64,000 nucleotides of DNA from the NCBI RefSeq assembly GCF_026230175.1, contig NZ_CP104208.1:496001-560000 (forward strand), read 5' to 3'. Both the position numbers and the translations under genes were made by a program. The notes below the pieces were generated by a model. It was given only the letters and a program-made list of their open reading frames with translations. It searched no databases and had not been told where the DNA came from. Numbering within the stretch: position 1 is the first letter of the stretch; each line of letters begins with the position of its first letter. The DNA comes from Desulfovibrio mangrovi. Its GTDB lineage: Bacteria > Desulfobacterota > Desulfovibrionia > Desulfovibrionales > Desulfovibrionaceae. Positions 59,948-64,000 of the stretch are shown here, in pieces.

Positions 59948-61528
59948 ATGCGTTTCGGCACTCCCTTTGCTTGTAGCGAGGGCATGCATGAAATCTCCCC
60001 CCTCAAACTAAAGGTGTTGTCAGAACTTGGCGGCATAGTCGGCAGGGCTCTCAGGCTTGAGCGCGCCTTGTACGAAGTGCTTTCTGTTCTGGGGAGCCAC
60101 CTTTCCATGAAGCATGGAACCATTTCATTGCTGAATCGGGAACGTACGGCAGTGGTCAGCTGTGTGTCGCATAACCATTCCATGCGTGATCAGAGCAAAG
60201 GGATGTGTCGTCTGCCTGATTCGGAGATCGTGAAAACGGCTCTGAAGGGGCAGCCGTTCGTGGTTATGGAGGGTAATGCTGCGCCGGTGACACTTGATGG
60301 GGCTGTAGCCAGAAGACTTGTGCGCCAGAAGGTGGCCATGCTCGGTGTTCCCGTCATGGAGCATGGCCGGGAGGCTGGTCTCGTGGCTGTGGACCGACTG
60401 TTTGAGTCTCCGGTCTCCATTGATGCGGATATGGAGTTTCTTTCCATGATAGCCGCGTTTGTCGGGCAGCTCGTCTGTCTCAATAACGCGGTTGCGGAGA
60501 GGATGGATGAGTTGAAGCGGGAGAACGTGGCCTTGCGGTATCGCGTATCCGGCGAAACCCGAAAGGGATACGTGGTGGCCCGCAGTGCGTCCATGTCCGA
60601 GGTGGAGTGCCAGATGGAACAGGTCGCTGCTTCGGACGAGCCAGTGCTGATCGTCGGTGAGGCCGGAGTCGGTAAGGCTATGCTGGCCGCCCTTATTCAT
60701 GATATTTCCGAGCGTTCCCGCCATCCGTTCGTCCGTGTCGATTGTCAGGCTGTGTGGCAGTCTCAGGGGAATGCGGCGTGGGGCAAAAGTCCTTTGGCTG
60801 GTGGTGATGCCTTCGCCGTCCACTTTGCTGAGCGGGTTGAGGCGTCGCATGGTGGAACATTGTGCGTTGAACATATGGAATTTCTTCCTCCTGCAGTGCA
60901 GGCCCTGTTGCTCAGGGTGTTGCAGGGGCAGGAGCTTGAGCGCGCGGGCTGCAATCTGGTGCGCCGTGTGGATGTGCGTGTCATTGCGTTGAGCGATTCG
61001 GATATTGTGCAGGATGTCAGAATGGGCCGCGTCAGTCCTGAGCTCTACGGGATGCTTGCCGGCAGCCAGATACACGTTCCCCCGTTGCGCGAGCGTAAGG
61101 AGGATTTGTCGGCACTGCTGAATCACCTGATTGCGAAGGTGGATCGCGAGTACGGGCGGCACTTGAGCTTTGGTGCGGATGCGTTGGAAGTGCTGCAGCG
61201 ATATGATTGGCCCGGCAACGTCAGCGAGGTTGAGATGGTCGTTGAGCGTCTGGCTTCCATGACTGACGGCGAGCGTATCGGTGCGGCGAGCCTGATGTCG
61301 CTGCTTGGCGGCGAAGGTGCAGGCACCGGAAGAAAGGGTGGGGCGACTGGAGCCGCTTCGCTGAAAGATATGGAGCGCAAGGAAGTGCTGAGCGCGCTGC
61401 GCCGGACGGGCTGGGTTCAGTACAGGGCGGCGGAAGAGCTTGGACTCACCCCGCGCCAGATGGGATATCGCATCAGAAAGTTCGGGTTGGAGAATATGGT
61501 GGCTTCCGAGCGGGCGCGTGTTCGTTGA
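59948..61528 (+). CDS. Degenerate NifA-like sigma-54 regulator
   Basis: 526 residues from the ATG at 59948; an ATG at 59984 is possible (the ribosome-binding site is unclear). GAF domain about 20-165, a truncated-looking AAA+ domain about 200-430, and a NifA-type helix-turn-helix (about 475-515, YRAAEELGLTPRQMGYRI). Walker A is GEAGVGKA at 237 instead of GESGTGKE; the GAFTGA loop is missing (AAWGKSPLAGGDAFAVHF); Walker B is GGTLCVEH (302-309) with the Asp and Glu changed. It therefore probably cannot activate sigma-54 and may be a repressor or a scaffold. Reading frame is intact, so not obviously a pseudogene. Confidence 0.82.
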   Translation: MRFGTPFACSEGMHEISPLKLKVLSELGGIVGRALRLERALYEVLSVLGSHLSMKHGTISLLNRERTAVVSCVSHNHSMRDQSKGMCRLPDSEIVKTALKGQPFVVMEGNAAPVTLDGAVARRLVRQKVAMLGVPVMEHGREAGLVAVDRLFESPVSIDADMEFLSMIAAFVGQLVCLNNAVAERMDELKRENVALRYRVSGETRKGYVVARSASMSEVECQMEQVAASDEPVLIVGEAGVGKAMLAALIHDISERSRHPFVRVDCQAVWQSQGNAAWGKSPLAGGDAFAVHFAERVEASHGGTLCVEHMEFLPPAVQALLLRVLQGQELERAGCNLVRRVDVRVIALSDSDIVQDVRMGRVSPELYGMLAGSQIHVPPLRERKEDLSALLNHLIAKVDREYGRHLSFGADALEVLQRYDWPGNVSEVEMVVERLASMTDGERIGAASLMSLLGGEGAGTGRKGGATGAASLKDMERKEVLSALRRTGWVQYRAAEELGLTPRQMGYRIRKFGLENMVASERARVR

Positions 61529-61656
61529 AATTGCGAAGCTGATGTTTTTGGTTTGTGCAATTAGGTGAGGTAGAACTGTATATTTGTCCTTTTTCCCCTT
61601 GCCGTGCATGAGGAAGGTGCGCTAAAGCCGCGCACGCATGCAGCAGGGGGAATGCA

Positions 61657-62157
61657 ATGAAGGATAGAGCTGTGTTATTTGACTGGGGCGGAACCCTCAT
61701 GACCTCCATGCCCTATTACATGGGGGCGGGAAGAGGTTGGTCCGCTGTTCCGGCCGTAGAGGGCGCGCTTGAGACAGTTCGGGCGCTTAGTGCCTCGTGG
61801 ACCATTGGGCTCGCATCGAATGCGTCCGAATCCGATGAAGATGAAGTGCGGACAGCGTTGGACACTATCGGTCTCGGCTCGCTCATGGACAGGATATATA
61901 CATACCGTCGGGTAGGCAGGCCGAAACCGTGGCCTGATTTCTGGCGCTACGTTCTCTCTGATCTCGGGTTGCAGCCTTCCCGCGTTGTCATGGTTGGTGA
62001 CAACTACATGGATGACGTGTGGGGTGCCTCCAATGTCGGTATGCACGCTGTGTGGCTGAACCTTGATTCGGCTGATGTGCGCACAGGCGAACGCTACCGG
62101 ACAATCCATTCTTTTGCGGAATTGCCCGGAGCGCTTTCCGAGATGGGCTTTGTATAA
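61657..62157 (+). CDS. HAD-superfamily hydrolase
   Basis: 166 residues from the ATG at 61657, with AGGGGGAAT upstream. Motif I VLFDWGGTLM (with W instead of the usual second Asp-containing turn: DxDGT becomes DWGGT), motif II LASNASES, the lysine in VGRPKPWPDFW, and motif IV VMVGDNYMDD. The Asp of the general acid/base is replaced, so it may be a phosphotransferase-like or a different HAD variant. Substrate unknown. Confidence 0.82.
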   Translation: MKDRAVLFDWGGTLMTSMPYYMGAGRGWSAVPAVEGALETVRALSASWTIGLASNASESDEDEVRTALDTIGLGSLMDRIYTYRRVGRPKPWPDFWRYVLSDLGLQPSRVVMVGDNYMDDVWGASNVGMHAVWLNLDSADVRTGERYRTIHSFAELPGALSEMGFV

Positions 62158-62179
62158 CGCCCCGACATTGATAATGCAT

Positions 62180-62211
62180 AAAAAAAGCCGGACATTGGTC
62201 CGGCTTTTTTT
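62180..62211. terminator. Bidirectional terminator
   Basis: AAAAAAGCCGGA / TCCGGCTTTTTT stem with CATTGG loop, between convergent genes. Confidence 0.92.
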
Positions 62212-62229
62212 GTGTCATTTGGGCAGATG

Positions 62230-62499
62230 CTACACGATAGAGCCGAACGAGTGGATCACGTTCTTGCGGAAGGCGCGGGTTCGCCAGATCTCTTCAGCGC
62301 CGGCAGTGCTCAGGTCGCCGCGAACAGCGGAACGCAATTCGTCCTGCTGCGCAGGCGTTAGTTTGAGCAGCTTGATGTCGCCAAGCAGGGCAAGGGGATC
62401 GGAATAATCCTTGGGCATGGGAGTGTTCCCGTTGTCGTGATACAGGAAACTGATGGTTGCCTTGGGACTGGTCTTGAGGCGTTCGATAAAAGTAAGCAT
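62230..62499 (-). CDS. Hypothetical small protein
   Basis: 89 residues from the ATG at 62499, with GGGAGA eight bases upstream; another ATG at 62505 is possible. MLTFIERLKTSPKATISFLYHDNG at the start, then LLGDIKLLKLTPAQQDELRSAVRGDLSTAGAEEIWRTRAF. Looks like a small folded soluble protein; no family recognised. It has its own shared terminator. Confidence 0.6.
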   Translation of the reverse strand: MLTFIERLKTSPKATISFLYHDNGNTPMPKDYSDPLALLGDIKLLKLTPAQQDELRSAVRGDLSTAGAEEIWRTRAFRKNVIHSFGSIV

Positions 62500-62505
62500 G
62501 GTCAT

Positions 62506-63100
62506 TCTCCCTTCCGGAGCGTCTGGCTCCCGGCAATCGGACAATCTGGCCGACGTTTTAGCTGTCATTGTTGTTCAAGCGGCAAGCCGCTTCGGTGGGC
62601 GCGCAATAAGTCACAAATCCGCCCGCCGGTATTACCGTTCCCGTCATTTCAGCGCTCCTGCAGGACGCAGGCTGCCGTTTTTCCGGTACTCCAAGAAAAA
62701 ACGACCCCTCATGCCGAGAGGCCGATTGCATTACGTAATCTGGCCTCATGGTACCATGGTTGCATGGTTCGGCTTTGGCACCTTGCCTGGGGCAGGTTGC
62801 CGGACGGTCTCAGGGCCATTCCCTCGCGTCCTCGTCATGAGTGCTGTTGCTTGCTTGTAGGAAAATGATTTACAGTTGTCAACAAGGAAATTCGGAAAAA
62901 ATTATATAGTAATTAATTTAGATGGTTATGGTTAAGAAAATCGATTTTAGTTGTCCTTTTAGGTACTACTTTTTACCATCTTGTTCACAAAAATGTAGTT
63001 GCTGCTAGTACTACTATCAAAATGGCTTTGCTGGTCATTCAGCAGGCAATAGGATAGGCAGAAGCCTGCATTGCATAATCCAGCAAGGAGCTTGTTGCCG
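62506..63100. other. Intergenic region upstream of murJ
   Basis: About 595 bases. Left half (62506-62860) is GC rich and holds overlapping frames on both strands with no convincing gene; the right half (62870-63010) is very AT rich, and is probably the murJ promoter region. No tRNA or clear repeat found. Confidence 0.5.
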
Positions 63101-64000
63101 ATGGGCATTCTTACCGGGCGGCATCGCATGGGGACCGCCGCCCTCATCATGGCCGGCAGTGTGTTTCTGTCCCGCTTCATGGGATTGATCCGCGATAAAT
63201 TCATATCCTACTATCACGGGGCTTCCGTGGAGTCGGACATATATTTCACCTCGTTCGTCATTCCGGATTTCCTGAATTATCTGCTTGCAGGAGGGTATTT
63301 TTCCATAACTCTGATTCCTCTGCTGGCTGAGTATTTTGAACGGGACGAGCGCGAAGGCTGGCAATTCCTTTCCGCCGTACTGTGTTGGGTGGCGTTGGTG
63401 GCTAGCCTGCTGACGGGGGCGGCGTGGATGGCAGCACCGTGGCTGTCGAAGCTTGCGGCTCCCGGTTTTGATACCGCCTCGCTTGAGCGCCTTGCATCCT
63501 TTCTTCGCATCATTCTGCCTGCGCAGGTGTTCTTTTTGATCGGAGCCTGCCTTTCCGGCGTGCTGTACATGCGCAGGCAGTTTTCCGTGCCCGCTTTGAC
63601 GCCGCTCGTATACAACGCCTGCATCATTCTTGGCGGCTGGCTGATGATCGATTCCGGTATGGAAGGTTTTTGCTGGGGCGTGCTGGGCGGTGCGGCAGTA
63701 GGGAGCTTTCTGCTGCCATTGATGGCTGTGCGTTCCGGTGGCGGCATGCGGCTTTCTGTCTGCTTCAGACATGCCGGAGTGTGGCGTTTCATGCTGCTGG
63801 CGCTGCCCTTGATGATAGGGCAATCCATTGTGGTGCTGGATGAGCAGTTTGTGCGTATTTTTGGCTCCCTGACAGGCGACGGTGCCGTCAGTCTGCTCAA
63901 CTATGCCCGGCGCATCATGCAGGTGCCCGTGGGCGTGGTGGCGCAGGCTGCGGGGGTTGCTTCCTATCCCTTCCTTGCCTCGCTGGTGGCGAAACGCGAG
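63101..64000 (+). CDS. murJ: Lipid II flippase MurJ, 5' part
   Basis: The frame is open from the ATG at 63101 (CAAGGAG ten bases before) through base 64000, so the 3' part lies beyond the window; 300 residues are visible, of about 500 expected. N-terminal MGTAALIMAGSVFLSRFMGLIRDKFISYYHG has the MviN family signature, then repeated transmembrane helices (LNYLLAGGYFSITLIPLLAEYFE, FLSAVLCWVALVASLLTGAAW, IILPAQVFFLIGACLSGVLYMRRQF, TPLVYNACIILGGWLM). It translocates lipid II for peptidoglycan synthesis across the inner membrane. Confidence 0.92.
   Translation, partial: MGILTGRHRMGTAALIMAGSVFLSRFMGLIRDKFISYYHGASVESDIYFTSFVIPDFLNYLLAGGYFSITLIPLLAEYFERDEREGWQFLSAVLCWVALVASLLTGAAWMAAPWLSKLAAPGFDTASLERLASFLRIILPAQVFFLIGACLSGVLYMRRQFSVPALTPLVYNACIILGGWLMIDSGMEGFCWGVLGGAAVGSFLLPLMAVRSGGGMRLSVCFRHAGVWRFMLLALPLMIGQSIVVLDEQFVRIFGSLTGDGAVSLLNYARRIMQVPVGVVAQAAGVASYPFLASLVAKRE

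Noticed and set aside
62437-62868. Overlapping plus-strand frames upstream of murJ
   Set aside because: Low-complexity Arg/Pro/Ser translations without ribosome-binding sites.
63035-63823. Minus-strand frames over the right end
   Set aside because: They lie opposite murJ, which reads in frame from 63101 to the window edge.

Overview
The window has the moderately GC-rich, gene-dense look of a deltaproteobacterial sulfate reducer, most probably a member of the Desulfovibrionaceae. This is inferred from the genes; there is no 16S rRNA here. Supporting signs are a cytoplasmic multi-subunit [NiFe]-hydrogenase, a fused alpha/beta acetyl-CoA carboxylase next to motAB, FlgO-type flagellar proteins, TRAP transport, FeS serine dehydratases, and sigma-54 and sigma-28 style promoters. 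I saw no rRNA, tRNA, CRISPR array or intact insertion sequence. Most of the window is chromosomal core.

Layout. 1-3481: the end of a group-3-like [NiFe]-hydrogenase operon (FeS, FAD/NAD, small and large subunits). 3554-4553: an AT-rich islet with one small secreted protein and gene debris. 4554-10095: leftward surE, marC, queD and dnaE. 10304-12772: a membrane protein, an HD phosphohydrolase, then an AT-rich methyltransferase and a hypothetical gene. 12981-16865: a very large class I adenylate cyclase carrying a pentapeptide-repeat domain. 17089-23283: aminotransferase, methyltransferase, HAD phosphatase, geranylgeranyl-reductase-like flavoprotein, DUF3179 protein and galE. 23415-25424: a sigma-28-like promoter followed by a FlgO, lipoprotein, FlgO operon. 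25581-31328: typA, a FapA-like protein, two small proteins and a purine nucleoside phosphorylase. 31450-38760: motA, motB, a PilZ protein, accC, fused accAD, an unusual biotin-carrier-like protein, a hypothetical gene and ssb. 39097-42760: a zinc-ribbon protein, a polar amino acid ABC transporter and a universal stress protein. 42936-48713: an FAD oxidoreductase, a Tat-type HD protein, a glycosyltransferase, and an NfeD/stomatin pair.

48946-61528 is the most interesting part. A hybrid histidine kinase with a periplasmic amino-acid-binding-type sensor (SBP_bac_3) is divergent from a sigma-54 response regulator. Downstream lie a TRAP transporter (dctP, dctQ, dctM) and two different L-serine dehydratases, then a NifA-like protein that has lost the GAFTGA loop and the Walker B catalytic residues. 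One inverted-repeat operator (TGTCCCG, N5, GTGAACA) occurs in the kinase/regulator intergenic region and three times upstream of dctP. I infer a self-regulated sensing, uptake and catabolism locus for serine or a related compound.

61657-64000 holds a HAD hydrolase, a small hypothetical gene, about 600 bases without a clear gene, and the start of murJ, which runs off the right edge.
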